Source: UBA1081 sp045636025 (GTDB lineage Bacteria; Bacillota; Clostridia; Oscillospirales; Acutalibacteraceae). Taken from it: 64,000 nucleotides of DNA. The DNA lies in contig JAZTWP010000006.1 in NCBI GenBank assembly GCA_045636025.1, forward strand, positions 36,497 through 100,496. The letters run 5' to 3'. A model generated the notes under the pieces. The model ran no database searches, was not told where the DNA came from, and was given only the letters and a program-made list of their open reading frames with translations. Each line of letters begins with the position of its first letter. Position 1 is the first letter of the stretch. The position numbers and the translations under genes were made by a program. Below, piece by piece: positions 32,343 through 41,333 of this stretch.

Positions 32343-33704
32343 TTACTTTCCTACGCAGAATTTTGAGAAGACTTCGTTTACAACGGCTTCTCTTGCTTTT
32401 TCGCCTGTGAGTTCAAGGAGTTTTTCCGTTGCGTAGTCGATGCTGACATTTACGGCATCGAGTGTCACTCCGATTTCAAGCCCTGTAAGAGCTTCTCTCA
32501 GACTGTCGGCCGCAGATGTGCAGCATGCATACTGTCTTTCATTTGCAAGGATACCTGCAGATGTGTCAAATTCTGCTGTGCCTAGAAGTTTTTCAATTAC
32601 TGTTTTCAGTTTTTCTATTCCGTCACCGTTTGCGGCAGAAATGAAGACTGTATCAGAAATGAATTCCTTTATTTTATCAACATCGGTGTTTATACCTAAA
32701 TCTGTTTTGTTTATAATTGCAACGGCTTTTCTGCCTTTGCATCTTTCAAGAAGGTCAATATCATTGCTGTCAAGAGGCTGTGAAGAGTCAAAAACAGCAA
32801 GAACAAGGCTTGCGGAATCGAGTTTTTTCATTGTTCTGTCAATGCCGATAGACTCAACAATATCATCACTTTCGTGAATGCCTGCTGTGTCGGCAAGATG
32901 AAGAACAATGTCTCCGAGTCTGACGGTTTCTTCGACAACGTCTCTTGTTGTGCCTGCAATGTCTGTGACAATTGACTTATCATAACCTGCAAGCTGATTC
33001 ATAAGTGTTGATTTGCCCACATTGGGATGACCGCAGATTGCTGTGGGTACACCCTGAGTGACGGCTTTGCCTGAATCGAAATTCTTAATGAGTTTTTCAA
33101 GTTCATAAAGACTGTTTTTTACAACTTCATAAACATTGTCTTCGTGAGCCTGAGGCACATCTTCGTCAGGGTCGTCTGTCCATACCGCAATGCCTGCCGC
33201 AACATTTGTGAGTGATGCGGCAATGTCTGCGATTTTCTGGCTGAGTTTGCCGTCAAGTGTGTTTGATGCGGCACTGAGAGCCTGCTGACCGTGAGCAGAA
33301 ATGATGTTCATAATTGATTCTGCCTGCGCAAGGTCAATTTTGCCGTTAAGAAAGGCACGTTTTGTGAATTCCCCGGGCTCTGCAGGGACAGCACCTGCGG
33401 CAAAAACTGTTCTTAAAACTTTCTGTGTAACGTAAAGCCCGCCGTGGCAGGAAAGCTCCACAACCTCTTCGCCTGTGTAGCTTCTTGGGGCACGGAAAAC
33501 AAGTGCCACGCATTCGTCAACAGCATTTCCGTTTTCACAGATATGACCGAAGAGTGCAGAATAGCCTTTTATTTCACTGAGTTTTTTGCCTGAAACGGAC
33601 ACAAAAACTTTGTCGGCAACTGCTGTTGCATCGTCACCTGATATTCTGATTACACCTATACCGCCCGAAGCGTTGGGGGTGGCAATTGCGGCGATTGTTG
33701 ACAT
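32343..33704 (-). CDS. mnmE: tRNA modification GTPase MnmE
   Basis: A 453-aa GTPase that with MnmG installs 5-carboxymethylaminomethyl on U34 of several tRNAs. It has an N-terminal THF-binding domain (SYTGEEVVELSCHGG), a G domain with GHPNVGKST (about 223-231), DIAGTTRD, DTAG and NKTD, and the C-terminal FCVGK with the essential Cys. The ribosome site lies inside the mnmG end, 3 nt after its stop, so they are co-translated. Confidence 0.96.
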   Translation of the reverse strand: MSTIAAIATPNASGGIGVIRISGDDATAVADKVFVSVSGKKLSEIKGYSALFGHICENGNAVDECVALVFRAPRSYTGEEVVELSCHGGLYVTQKVLRTVFAAGAVPAEPGEFTKRAFLNGKIDLAQAESIMNIISAHGQQALSAASNTLDGKLSQKIADIAASLTNVAAGIAVWTDDPDEDVPQAHEDNVYEVVKNSLYELEKLIKNFDSGKAVTQGVPTAICGHPNVGKSTLMNQLAGYDKSIVTDIAGTTRDVVEETVRLGDIVLHLADTAGIHESDDIVESIGIDRTMKKLDSASLVLAVFDSSQPLDSNDIDLLERCKGRKAVAIINKTDLGINTDVDKIKEFISDTVFISAANGDGIEKLKTVIEKLLGTAEFDTSAGILANERQYACCTSAADSLREALTGLEIGVTLDAVNVSIDYATEKLLELTGEKAREAVVNEVFSKFCVGK

Positions 33705-33707
33705 AAA

Positions 33708-35579
33708 TCAGTTTCCTTTCTTGCCGAGATAAATGAGAAGTACTGATATATCGGCAGGGCTGACGCCTGAAATTCTTGAAGCCTGACCGATGTTTACGGG
33801 ACGCACTTTTTTGAGTTTTTCTGTTGCTTCAAGACGAAGTCCCGTTACGTCATCATAATTGATATTTTCAGGAATGAGTCTGACTTCAAGTCGTCTCATA
33901 TCTGAAATCTGTGATAACTGTCTTTTTATGTAACCTTCGTATTTGAGCTCTGTTTCAACCTGTTCAAATATATCATCTGTAAGGTCGGGACGGGTAGTGT
34001 CCACGGGAGTGAGCTTTTCATAATTCAACTGAGGTCTTTTGATAAGTTCTGAAAGTCTGACACCTGTTGAAAGGGAAACGGTGCCGTTTTCGATGAAAAT
34101 GTGGTCGAATTCCTTGTTGGGAGGAATAACAGTGCTTTCAACTCTCTGTCTTTCTTCAGCGATGAGTTTAAGTTTTCTTAAGAATTTGTTATAACGCTCT
34201 TCTGAAATAAGACCGATTTTGTAGCCGGTTTCGGTGAGTCTGATATCGGCATTATCCTGCCTTAAGAAAAGACGGTATTCACTTCTTGAAGTCATCATTC
34301 TGTAAGGTTCGTTACACCCCTTTGTTACAAGGTCATCGATAAGTGTGCCGATGTATGAACCTGCTCTGTCAAGAATGAGAGGCTCTTTGCCTTTGAGCTT
34401 CAATGCAGCATTTATACCTGCAACAAGACCCTGAGCGGCAGCTTCTTCGTAACCGCTTGAACCGTTGAACTGACCTGCACCGTAGAGATTGGGGATATCC
34501 TTGAATTCGAGTGTAGGTTTCATAGAAACGGGGTCAACGCAGTCATATTCAATTGCGTATGCAACACGCATAACTTCAACATTTTCAAGACCTTTGATTG
34601 TTTTCAGGAATTCAAGTTGAACATCTTCGGGAAGTGAAGATGACATACCCTGAAGGTACATTTCCTCGGTGTCAATTCCGCAAGGCTCAATGAAAAGCTG
34701 ATGGCGCTCTTTTTCTGAAAAACGCATAATCTTGTCTTCGATACTGGGACAGTATCTGGGACCTATGCCTTCTATTTTTCCGCCGTAAAGAGGTGAGCGG
34801 TGGATATTATCAAGAATAATCTGCTTTGTATTATCGTTGGTGTATGAAATATAACAGACAGCTCTGTTTTCAGGCATTTTTTCTGTTTCAAATGAGAAAG
34901 GTGAGCATTTTGCATCGCCTTCTTGAAGTTCAAGGTCTGTAAAATCAACACTTCTTCTGTTGATTCTTGAGGGAGTACCTGTTTTGAATCTGCGAAGTGG
35001 GAGTCCGAGTTTTTTGAGTGAGTCTGTAAGACCTATTGACGGAAAAACACCGTCGGGTCCGCTTGAGTAACACTTGTCACCGACATAAATTTTACCATCG
35101 AGGAATGTGCCTGTTGCAATGATAACCTGCTTTGCGGTATATACAGCATCAAGCTTTGTGACAAGCTCCCATTCGTCATTGTCATTTTTGCGGAGTGCGA
35201 CAATCTCAGCCTGCTTGAGGTCAAGATTTTCCTGTTTTTCGATGCAGTGCTTCATATAGGAGGTGTAGCCTCTTCTGTCAATCTGTGCACGGAGAGAATG
35301 TACCGCAGGACCTTTGCCTCGGTTGAGCATACGTATCTGAATTGAGTGTGCATCTGCTGCTTTACCCATTTCACCGCCCATAGCATCAATTTCACGGACA
35401 AGGTGACCTTTTGATGTGCCGCCGATTGACGGATTGCAGGGAAGATTACCCACAAAATCGAGTGTAATTGTAAAAAGAACCGTGCGGCAGCCGAGCCTTG
35501 CACCGGCAAGAGAAGCCTCTATGCCTGCATGACCTGCACCTATAACAGCTATATCATAATGTCCTGCATAAAATTCCAT
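33708..35579 (-). CDS. mnmG: tRNA uridine 5-carboxymethylaminomethyl modification enzyme MnmG
   Basis: A 623-aa FAD-dependent partner of MnmE. The FAD motif IGAGHAGIEASLAGARLG lies near residue 12; CNPSIGGTSKGHLVREIDA and RMLNRGKGPAVHSLRAQ are diagnostic, and the helical C-terminal tRNA/MnmE-binding domain is complete. I start at ATG 35579 with GAGG upstream; an in-frame GTG two codons earlier overlaps that site. The first gene of the mnmG-mnmE(-tadA) unit, with a long hairpin-rich leader. Confidence 0.96.
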   Translation of the reverse strand: MEFYAGHYDIAVIGAGHAGIEASLAGARLGCRTVLFTITLDFVGNLPCNPSIGGTSKGHLVREIDAMGGEMGKAADAHSIQIRMLNRGKGPAVHSLRAQIDRRGYTSYMKHCIEKQENLDLKQAEIVALRKNDNDEWELVTKLDAVYTAKQVIIATGTFLDGKIYVGDKCYSSGPDGVFPSIGLTDSLKKLGLPLRRFKTGTPSRINRRSVDFTDLELQEGDAKCSPFSFETEKMPENRAVCYISYTNDNTKQIILDNIHRSPLYGGKIEGIGPRYCPSIEDKIMRFSEKERHQLFIEPCGIDTEEMYLQGMSSSLPEDVQLEFLKTIKGLENVEVMRVAYAIEYDCVDPVSMKPTLEFKDIPNLYGAGQFNGSSGYEEAAAQGLVAGINAALKLKGKEPLILDRAGSYIGTLIDDLVTKGCNEPYRMMTSRSEYRLFLRQDNADIRLTETGYKIGLISEERYNKFLRKLKLIAEERQRVESTVIPPNKEFDHIFIENGTVSLSTGVRLSELIKRPQLNYEKLTPVDTTRPDLTDDIFEQVETELKYEGYIKRQLSQISDMRRLEVRLIPENINYDDVTGLRLEATEKLKKVRPVNIGQASRISGVSPADISVLLIYLGKKGN

Positions 35580-35593
35580 AAGCACCTCGAAAT

Positions 35594-35784
35594 AAACAAT
35601 AAATTATCGCTGTGCGATAATTTATTGTAGAAGTAAGAAGTAATAGGTAATAGTGAATAAGTGTGGAAGGGGCTCTGCCCCTTACCCCATTATAATCGGG
35701 TGCGGGTGTCCCGCCCTGACCTCTTCACTCTTACTTCTTACCTATTACTTTAACAATAATTTAGCTCTGCTAAATTATTGTTTA
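35594..35784 (-). repeat. Hairpin cluster in the mnmG leader
   Basis: Contains ACAATAAATTATCG/CGATAATTTATTGT (35596-35628), a GGGGC/GCCCC hairpin near 35670, and CAATAATTTAGC/GCTAAATTATTG (around 35754-35780). Outer arms carry AAGTAATAGGTAA in inverted orientation. It lies between the predicted promoter and mnmG, so it would be transcribed as leader RNA. Confidence 0.6.
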
Positions 35785-35812
35785 TTATATCATACATTTC
35801 ACTTTTTTGCAA
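35784..35812 (-). promoter_or_regulatory. Promoter of mnmGE
   Basis: On the minus strand, TTGCAA (35807-35812), a 17-nt spacer and TATAAT (35784-35789). Confidence 0.6.
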
Positions 35813-35878
35813 ATACTTAATAATGAACAAATCGTCAAAAAATACATATTATAACAAGTTTTTTGATAATTTTGCCCA

Positions 35879-35907
35879 TTGAGTCAAACTTGTTTTTGTG
35901 ATATAAT
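35879..35907 (+). promoter_or_regulatory. Promoter of glyA
   Basis: TTGAGT (35879-35884), a 17-nt spacer and TATAAT (35902-35907), 31 nt before the ATG. Confidence 0.65.
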
Positions 35908-35938
35908 TACTATGATTTTTTTTGTTGGAGGAAACGTT

Positions 35939-37189
35939 ATGTTTAACGATTTTATGAACACAGCTTCATACATTGCAGGCTTCGATAAAGAGGTTGCAGA
36001 TGCAATGAATATGGAACTCAAGAGACAGAGAGATAATATTGAGCTTATTGCTTCTGAAAACATTGTTTCTCCTGCAGTTATGGCTGCAATGGGAAGTGTG
36101 CTTACAAACAAATATGCAGAAGGTTACTCAGCAAAGAGATATTACGGCGGTTGCGAATGTGTTGACGTTATGGAAAATATTGCAAACGAAAGAGCAAAGG
36201 AGCTTTTTGGTGCAGAATATTCAAACGTACAGCCCCATTCAGGTACTCAGGCAAATATTGCTACTTACTTTGCTCTTCTTAACCACGGTGATACAATTCT
36301 CGGTATGAGTCTTGCACACGGCGGCCATCTTTCACACGGTTCACCCGTTAATATGTCAGGTAAGTACTTCAACTTCGTTTCTTACGGTGTAAACGACGAA
36401 GGTTTCATTGACTATGATGAGCTTGAAAGAATCGCTAAGGAAGCACAGCCCAAGATGATTGTTGCAGGTGCTTCAGCTTATCCCAGAACAATCGATTTTG
36501 AAAGAATCGGTGCAATTGCAAAATCAGTAGGCGCAATCTTTATGGTTGATATGGCTCATATTGCAGGTCTTATCGCTGCAGGTGTTCATCCCTCTCCCGT
36601 GCCCTATGCAGATATTGTTACTTCAACAACTCATAAGACTCTCAGAGGTCCCAGAGGAGGTCTTATTCTTGCAAAAGAAGAATTCGGTCTTGCTCTTAAT
36701 AAGGGTATCTTCCCCGGCTGTCAGGGTGGTCCTCTTATGCACGTTATCGCTGCTAAGGCTGTATGTTTCGGTGAAGCAATGAAACCTGAATTCAAAGAAT
36801 ATCAGCAGAGAGTTGCTGAGAATGCAAAGGCTCTGGCTTCAGGTCTTGTTTCAAGAGGCATTAACCTTGTTTCAGGCGGTACAGACAATCACCTTATGCT
36901 TTGTGACCTCCGCTCAGCAGGTATCACAGGTAAAGAGCTTGAACACAGACTTGACGAAGTACGCATTACTGTAAACAAGAATGCTATTCCCAATGATCCC
37001 GAAAAGCCTTTCGTAACAAGCGGTATCAGAATCGGTACTCCTGCAGTTACAACAAGAGGTTTTGGTGTTAAGGAAATGGATAAGATTGCAGAATGTATTC
37101 ACCTTGTTGCAACAGACTTTGAAAACAAGAAGGATTACGTTAAGGCAGAGGTTGAAAAACTCACAACTGCATATCCTCTTTACGAATAA
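35939..37189 (+). CDS. glyA: Serine hydroxymethyltransferase
   Basis: A 416-aa PLP enzyme interconverting serine and glycine with tetrahydrofolate. Motifs include ELIASENIVSPAV, YAEGYSAKRYYGG and the PLP-Lys in VTSTTHKTLRGPRGG. The ATG at 35939 follows GGAGG. Strong codon bias suggests high expression. A single-gene unit ended by a hairpin terminator. Confidence 0.97.
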   Translation: MFNDFMNTASYIAGFDKEVADAMNMELKRQRDNIELIASENIVSPAVMAAMGSVLTNKYAEGYSAKRYYGGCECVDVMENIANERAKELFGAEYSNVQPHSGTQANIATYFALLNHGDTILGMSLAHGGHLSHGSPVNMSGKYFNFVSYGVNDEGFIDYDELERIAKEAQPKMIVAGASAYPRTIDFERIGAIAKSVGAIFMVDMAHIAGLIAAGVHPSPVPYADIVTSTTHKTLRGPRGGLILAKEEFGLALNKGIFPGCQGGPLMHVIAAKAVCFGEAMKPEFKEYQQRVAENAKALASGLVSRGINLVSGGTDNHLMLCDLRSAGITGKELEHRLDEVRITVNKNAIPNDPEKPFVTSGIRIGTPAVTTRGFGVKEMDKIAECIHLVATDFENKKDYVKAEVEKLTTAYPLYE

Positions 37190-37196
37190 TTGATAA

Positions 37197-37231
37197 GACC
37201 GGATGGTGAAAACCATCCGGTCAATTTTTTT
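37197..37231 (+). terminator. Terminator of glyA
   Basis: The stem GACCGGATGGT/ACCATCCGGTC with GAAA tetraloop is followed by AATTTTTTT. Confidence 0.9.
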
Positions 37232-37835
37232 ATTCTTTATTCTTTTTAACGTATACTGCAACGCCCCAGTAATAACAGAGTGCGCCTATGAAGAGTATCC
37301 ATGCCCAGTTCCAGGCTGATACATAAAATCCAAGAAGAAGAAACATTACAAGTGAAGCTTCAAAAACAGGCATTCCCAGAAGAAGTCCTTTTTTTGTTTT
37401 TGCTCTGAGTCCGATTGCAATATGGTAATATGCAGGAATCATTAGAAATATGAGCCATAAGGGGTGCCATAATTTTTGAGTGATACCCAGCAGTACATAA
37501 ACTGCTGCAACCACAAGAGGAAACGGAAATTTAAGAAGCTTTGATGAAAGACTCTTGTATGAGGGAGCAGAGGCTTCTGCTTTTTTTTCGGTTTTATGTA
37601 CCTTTGGCTCTTCTTCATTTTCTTTGTTTGATTTCTCGTGGCCAACGAGTTCATCAAGACTTGCATCATAAAGTTTTGCAAGTTCAATGAGCGTATATGT
37701 ATCGGGTGTGGATTCTCCTCGTTCCCATTTGGAAACTGCCTGACGGCTTACACCCATCTTTTCTGCCAGAGCTTCCTGCGAATAGCCGTGACGTTTTCTT
37801 AAATCTGCAAGTTTTGTACCAAGCATAAGACTCAT
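37230..37835 (-). CDS. XRE-family regulator with membrane C-terminus
   Basis: The 201-aa protein has an N-terminal HTH_3 domain (about residues 5-62: LRKRHGYSQEALAEKMGVSR, then QAVSKWERGESTPD). An acidic/basic linker follows, then about three to four membrane helices (about 100-195). Membrane-tethered XRE proteins of this layout are common in Clostridia and usually sense envelope or small-molecule signals; the signal here is unknown. It faces the E2-like gene across a repeat-rich intergenic region that probably holds its operator. Confidence 0.8.
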   Translation of the reverse strand: MSLMLGTKLADLRKRHGYSQEALAEKMGVSRQAVSKWERGESTPDTYTLIELAKLYDASLDELVGHEKSNKENEEEPKVHKTEKKAEASAPSYKSLSSKLLKFPFPLVVAAVYVLLGITQKLWHPLWLIFLMIPAYYHIAIGLRAKTKKGLLLGMPVFEASLVMFLLLGFYVSAWNWAWILFIGALCYYWGVAVYVKKNKE

Positions 37836-37890
37836 TAGTGTTCACTTCCTTTAATACACATTATACATATAAATGTGGCAAAAATCAATA

Positions 37891-37949
37891 CGCAACTTGC
37901 GGTTGCAACGGTAAATTTTACGCAACTGACGGGTATCGCAACTGTAAAT
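37891..37949. promoter_or_regulatory. Repeated GCAAC operator-like sites
   Basis: Four related boxes: CGCAACTT (37891), TGCAACGGTAAAT (37904), CGCAACTG (37921) and CGCAACTGTAAAT (37937). The first two also form the palindrome GCAAC-TTGCG-GTTGC (37892-37906). Located between the XRE regulator and the E2-like gene. Confidence 0.55.
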
Positions 37950-38040
37950 ATATAGAAATCTGCGAATTTTTGCAGTATTCTGTTTTCAGGTCGGAAAACT
38001 GACCTCAAAAAAATGTATTTTATTATAAGGAGAATATATA

Positions 38041-38997
38041 ATGCTTAACATTACTAACACAGAACATTTCGGACTTCAGAGAAAGATAGTTGCAAATATG
38101 ACATCAGAGAGCTGGAAGAACATTCCTCACGTTACATACAATTATGAAGCTGATGTGACAGATATAATGACTCAGGTGAAGAAAATCAATCTCGGCAGAA
38201 GCAAGAGTGAGAAGATAACAGTAAATACTCTTATGCTTAAAGTTATTGCAGAGGGACTCAAAGCTGCTCCTGCAATGAATGCACATCTTGAGTATAACAG
38301 TTTTCTTGTAAGAGGCAGAATTGATACTTTTGAAGAAATTAATATTTCAATTCCTATGGTTATGTCTGACGGCAGAATGATGACAGTCAATGTAAGAGGA
38401 TTTGAAAAAATGAATCTTGATGAGATAAATGAAAAAATTGCCGATGTCAGAAGAAGAATGGAAAACACAATTCTTGAAGAGGCAATGTATGAAGCATCAT
38501 TTGCAAACACAATCAATGAGCTTAAAAAGGGAAGAATTGCAAAAGCGCTCGGCAGACTTTTCGGTGCAAAGACAGGCAGACATAAAATAAAGCTTCTCTC
38601 AGGTAAGGATAAGAAGAGATATTATTCAATGAGTGAAAAAGACAGACTCACAGGCTATGATATCGAGCAGGGCACAGTTACCGTGTCAAACCTCGGCTCA
38701 CTTGACAGAAGTCTTACAGGCAGCGTTTCACTTCTTGAAATCATTCCGCCTCAGGTTGCAGCCTTCGGAATAGGTGCAATTCAGGACAAAGTAGTGTGTG
38801 CAACCGACAGTTGCGGTGTAAAAACACCCGATTTCAGAAAGATTCTGCCCATCTGTATTGCATTTGACCACAGAGCACTCGACTTCGGCGATGTTATCCC
38901 CTTTATCAAGAGATGCAATGAGATTTTTGAAAATCCTGAGATAATCAAGTCTTGGGTTGATGCAAGTAAAAATTACAGAGCAAAGAAAGATGCATAA
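38041..38997 (+). CDS. Stand-alone 2-oxoacid dehydrogenase E2-type acyltransferase domain
   Basis: The 318-aa protein matches only the catalytic domain of E2 acyltransferases (CAT-like fold). It has the family blocks VTVSNLGSL and PPQVAAFGIGAI and the active-site region FDHRALDFGD, where the usual HxxxDG reads HxxxDF. There is no lipoyl domain and no E1/E3-binding domain, and no E1 or E3 gene nearby. A central basic insert (about 160-200, ending KDKKRYY) is also unusual. AAGGAG precedes the ATG. Transfer from a free CoA or a separate lipoyl carrier is possible; substrate unknown. Confidence 0.75.
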   Translation: MLNITNTEHFGLQRKIVANMTSESWKNIPHVTYNYEADVTDIMTQVKKINLGRSKSEKITVNTLMLKVIAEGLKAAPAMNAHLEYNSFLVRGRIDTFEEINISIPMVMSDGRMMTVNVRGFEKMNLDEINEKIADVRRRMENTILEEAMYEASFANTINELKKGRIAKALGRLFGAKTGRHKIKLLSGKDKKRYYSMSEKDRLTGYDIEQGTVTVSNLGSLDRSLTGSVSLLEIIPPQVAAFGIGAIQDKVVCATDSCGVKTPDFRKILPICIAFDHRALDFGDVIPFIKRCNEIFENPEIIKSWVDASKNYRAKKDA

Positions 38998-39000
38998 GAT

Positions 39001-39036
39001 AAAAGACCTGTTCTCCGAAGAGAACAGGTCTTTTTT
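39001..39036. terminator. Bidirectional terminator
   Basis: The stem AAAAGACCTGTTCTC and its complement with loop CGAA, plus a T-run. It lies between the E2-like gene and the convergent HAD gene. Confidence 0.9.
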
Positions 39037-39679
39037 ATGTGAGCAAAAAGTTTTTGAGATCTTCAACCGTTTCTGCGATATAGTCAGCTCCGTATTCTTC
39101 GAATTCACCCTCGGGAGCAAATCCGTATCTTACTGCGATACATTTCATACCGCATTCGTGAGCGCCGATAATATCGTATTTTCTGTCGCCTGCCATAAGA
39201 ATGTTTTCCCGTTCGTTTTCAGGGATGTCCAATCTTCTGCAGGCTTTTCTGATTACGTCTTCCTTTGTGTCGGTGTCGGCTGTTGCACCTGAAACCGTTT
39301 CAAAGAATTCTGTCAATCCGAAATGGTCTGTAACCGTTTTTGCCATATGTTCGGGTTTCGTTGTTGCAATTGCAAGACGGTAACCCTTTGTTTTGAGTTC
39401 TTTCAGAAGCTCATAAATTCCGTCGTAAGGAGTGTTTTCAAAAATACCTTTAACGATATATCGTTCTCTGTATTTTTTTATTGCTCTGTCTGCAGTTTTG
39501 TCATCAAATCCCATAAATTCTCTGAATGATACTGCAAGGGGAGGTCCTATGAACTTTCTGAGAGTTGTTATATCGGGAACTTCGAAACCAAGTTCGCTGA
39601 AGGCATATTCAAGACTTCTGATTATGCCTTCACCTGAATCTGTGATTGTTCCGTCAAGGTCAAAGAATATTATTTTATT
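39035..39679 (-). CDS. HAD-family phosphatase (phosphoglycolate phosphatase-like)
   Basis: A 214-aa HAD hydrolase with nucleophile motif FFDLDGTITDSG at the N-terminus, motif II in AIATTKPEHMAK, a Lys in a DTDTKEDVI context and motif IV MAGDRKYDIIGA. The alpha-helical cap fits the PGP/PpaX branch. Start ATG 39679 is 7 nt after the oadB stop with only a weak ribosome site, so it is probably translationally coupled to oadB. Substrate cannot be fixed from sequence. Confidence 0.82.
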   Translation of the reverse strand, partial: NKIIFFDLDGTITDSGEGIIRSLEYAFSELGFEVPDITTLRKFIGPPLAVSFREFMGFDDKTADRAIKKYRERYIVKGIFENTPYDGIYELLKELKTKGYRLAIATTKPEHMAKTVTDHFGLTEFFETVSGATADTDTKEDVIRKACRRLDIPENERENILMAGDRKYDIIGAHECGMKCIAVRYGFAPEGEFEEYGADYIAETVEDLKNFLLT

Positions 39680-39686
39680 CATTAAC

Positions 39687-40904
39687 TCAGCTGAACATTG
39701 AAAGGAGGTAACCGGCAGCAACTGCTGAACCGATAACACCTGCAACGTTGGGACCCATAGCGTGCATAAGAAGGAAGTTTGTTGAGTCTGTCTTTGCGCC
39801 TACCTTCTGAGCAACACGGGCTGCCATGGGAACGGCAGAAACACCTGCTGCACCGATAAGGGGATTGATCTTACCCTTTGTGAGCACGTAAAGGAGTTTG
39901 CCGAAGAGCACACCGCCAACTGTTGAGAAGCAGAATGCAAGGAGACCGATTCCTACAATCATAAGAGTCTGAGTTGTAAGGAATGTTTCACCGTTTGCTG
40001 TTGCACCTACGCAGACACCGAGGAGAATTGTAACAATGTTCATAAGTGAATTCTGAGCTGTGTCTGAAAGTCTGTCTGTAACGGCACATTCTTTGAAAAG
40101 ATTACCGAGCATAAACATACCGAGAAGGGGTATTACGCTGGGAAGAAGAACTGCCGTGATGATAAGAACTGCAATGGGGAAGATGATTTTTTCAATCTTT
40201 GTTACCTTGCGGAGCTGTGTCATCTTTACAGCGCGTTCTTTCTTTGTTGTGAGCGCATTCATAATGGGGGGCTGAATAACAGGAATCAGAGCCATATATG
40301 AATATGCTGCAACGGCAATGGGAGCGAGAAGGTGAGAAGCAAGCTTACTTGTAAGGAAGATTGCTGTGGGGCCGTCTGCACCACCGATGATAGCAATTGA
40401 TGCTGCTTCCTGAGGTGAGAAGCCGAGCGCAATTGCAAGAATGAATGCAACGTAGATACCGAGCTGAGCTGCGGCACCGAGAAGAAGGCTTACGGGGTTG
40501 GAAAGAAGAGGACCGAAGTCTGTCATTGCACCGACACCCATAAAGATAAGACAGGGGAAGATGCTGCTCTTAACGCCTATATACAGCAGTCGCAGTACAC
40601 CCGAATCATACCAGTGACCGGCTGCCTGTGCACCTGATTCAATTGCTTCCATTATTGTGGGGTCTGAAAGACCGATTGAGTCAAGCATAATTTCTGAACC
40701 GGGGAGGTTCGCAAGAAGAATGCCGAAAGAAATCGGTACAAGGAGAAGTGGTTCGAACTTTTTGCCGATTGCAAGGTAAAGGAATACAAGAGCAACAAGA
40801 ATCATTATGATGTTCTTGGGGCTTGCTGTTGCATTTTCACCGAAAAATGCGCCGATACCTGATGACTCAAAAAGTTCGACCAGGGATTCTAATATTTTTT
40901 CCAT
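39687..40904 (-). CDS. oadB: Na+-translocating decarboxylase beta subunit
   Basis: A 405-aa polytopic membrane protein that couples decarboxylation of carboxybiotin to Na+ export. Family motifs include GVGAMTDFGPLLSNP, the SIAIIGGADGPTAIFL Asp-containing loop and the C-terminal MHAMGPNVAGVIGSA. About ten or more membrane segments. Follows the biotin carrier gene by 9 nt in the oadA-oadG-carrier-oadB order. The specific substrate (oxaloacetate, methylmalonyl or glutaconyl) is set by the alpha subunit. Confidence 0.94.
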   Translation of the reverse strand: MEKILESLVELFESSGIGAFFGENATASPKNIIMILVALVFLYLAIGKKFEPLLLVPISFGILLANLPGSEIMLDSIGLSDPTIMEAIESGAQAAGHWYDSGVLRLLYIGVKSSIFPCLIFMGVGAMTDFGPLLSNPVSLLLGAAAQLGIYVAFILAIALGFSPQEAASIAIIGGADGPTAIFLTSKLASHLLAPIAVAAYSYMALIPVIQPPIMNALTTKKERAVKMTQLRKVTKIEKIIFPIAVLIITAVLLPSVIPLLGMFMLGNLFKECAVTDRLSDTAQNSLMNIVTILLGVCVGATANGETFLTTQTLMIVGIGLLAFCFSTVGGVLFGKLLYVLTKGKINPLIGAAGVSAVPMAARVAQKVGAKTDSTNFLLMHAMGPNVAGVIGSAVAAGYLLSMFS

Positions 40905-40913
40905 TTTCTAACC

Positions 40914-41330
40914 TCAGATGACAGCGAGAACTTCGTCTGTGTCAACTGTTGCGCCCTTCTGAGCAATGATCTGTTTAACAACACCGTCTTCGGGAGCAAC
41001 GATTTCGTTTTCCATCTTCATAGCTTCAAGAATGAACATAAGGTCACCCTTCTTTACTGCCTGACCAGCTGTAACGTTAACGTTGAGGATTGTGCCGGGC
41101 ATGGGAGAAAGAACCTTGTTGCCTTCGCCTGCAACTACGGGAGCTGCGGGTGCTGCAGGAGCTTCGGGAGCTGCTGCGGGTGCTGCAACAGGAGCTGCTG
41201 CTACGGGAGCTGCTACTGCAACGGGTGCAGCTGCTGCTACGGGAGCCTCTGTGATGTTAGTGATAACTGCTTCTGATTCTGTAACTTCAACTTCGTAATT
41301 TTTTCCGTTTAATGTAACTACATATTTCAT
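40914..41330 (-). CDS. Biotin carboxyl carrier protein of the decarboxylase
   Basis: A 138-aa protein with a short N-terminal strand region, a long Ala/Pro linker (about residues 30-70) and a C-terminal biotinyl domain with the biotinylation site EAMKMEN. The linker lets the biotin arm move between the carboxyltransferase and the membrane pump. Here the carrier is a separate gene, as in MmdC/GcdC, instead of being fused to OadA. Start follows an AGGAG-type site. Confidence 0.92.
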   Translation of the reverse strand: MKYVVTLNGKNYEVEVTESEAVITNITEAPVAAAAPVAVAAPVAAAPVAAPAAAPEAPAAPAAPVVAGEGNKVLSPMPGTILNVNVTAGQAVKKGDLMFILEAMKMENEIVAPEDGVVKQIIAQKGATVDTDEVLAVI

Positions 41331-41333
41331 TTT

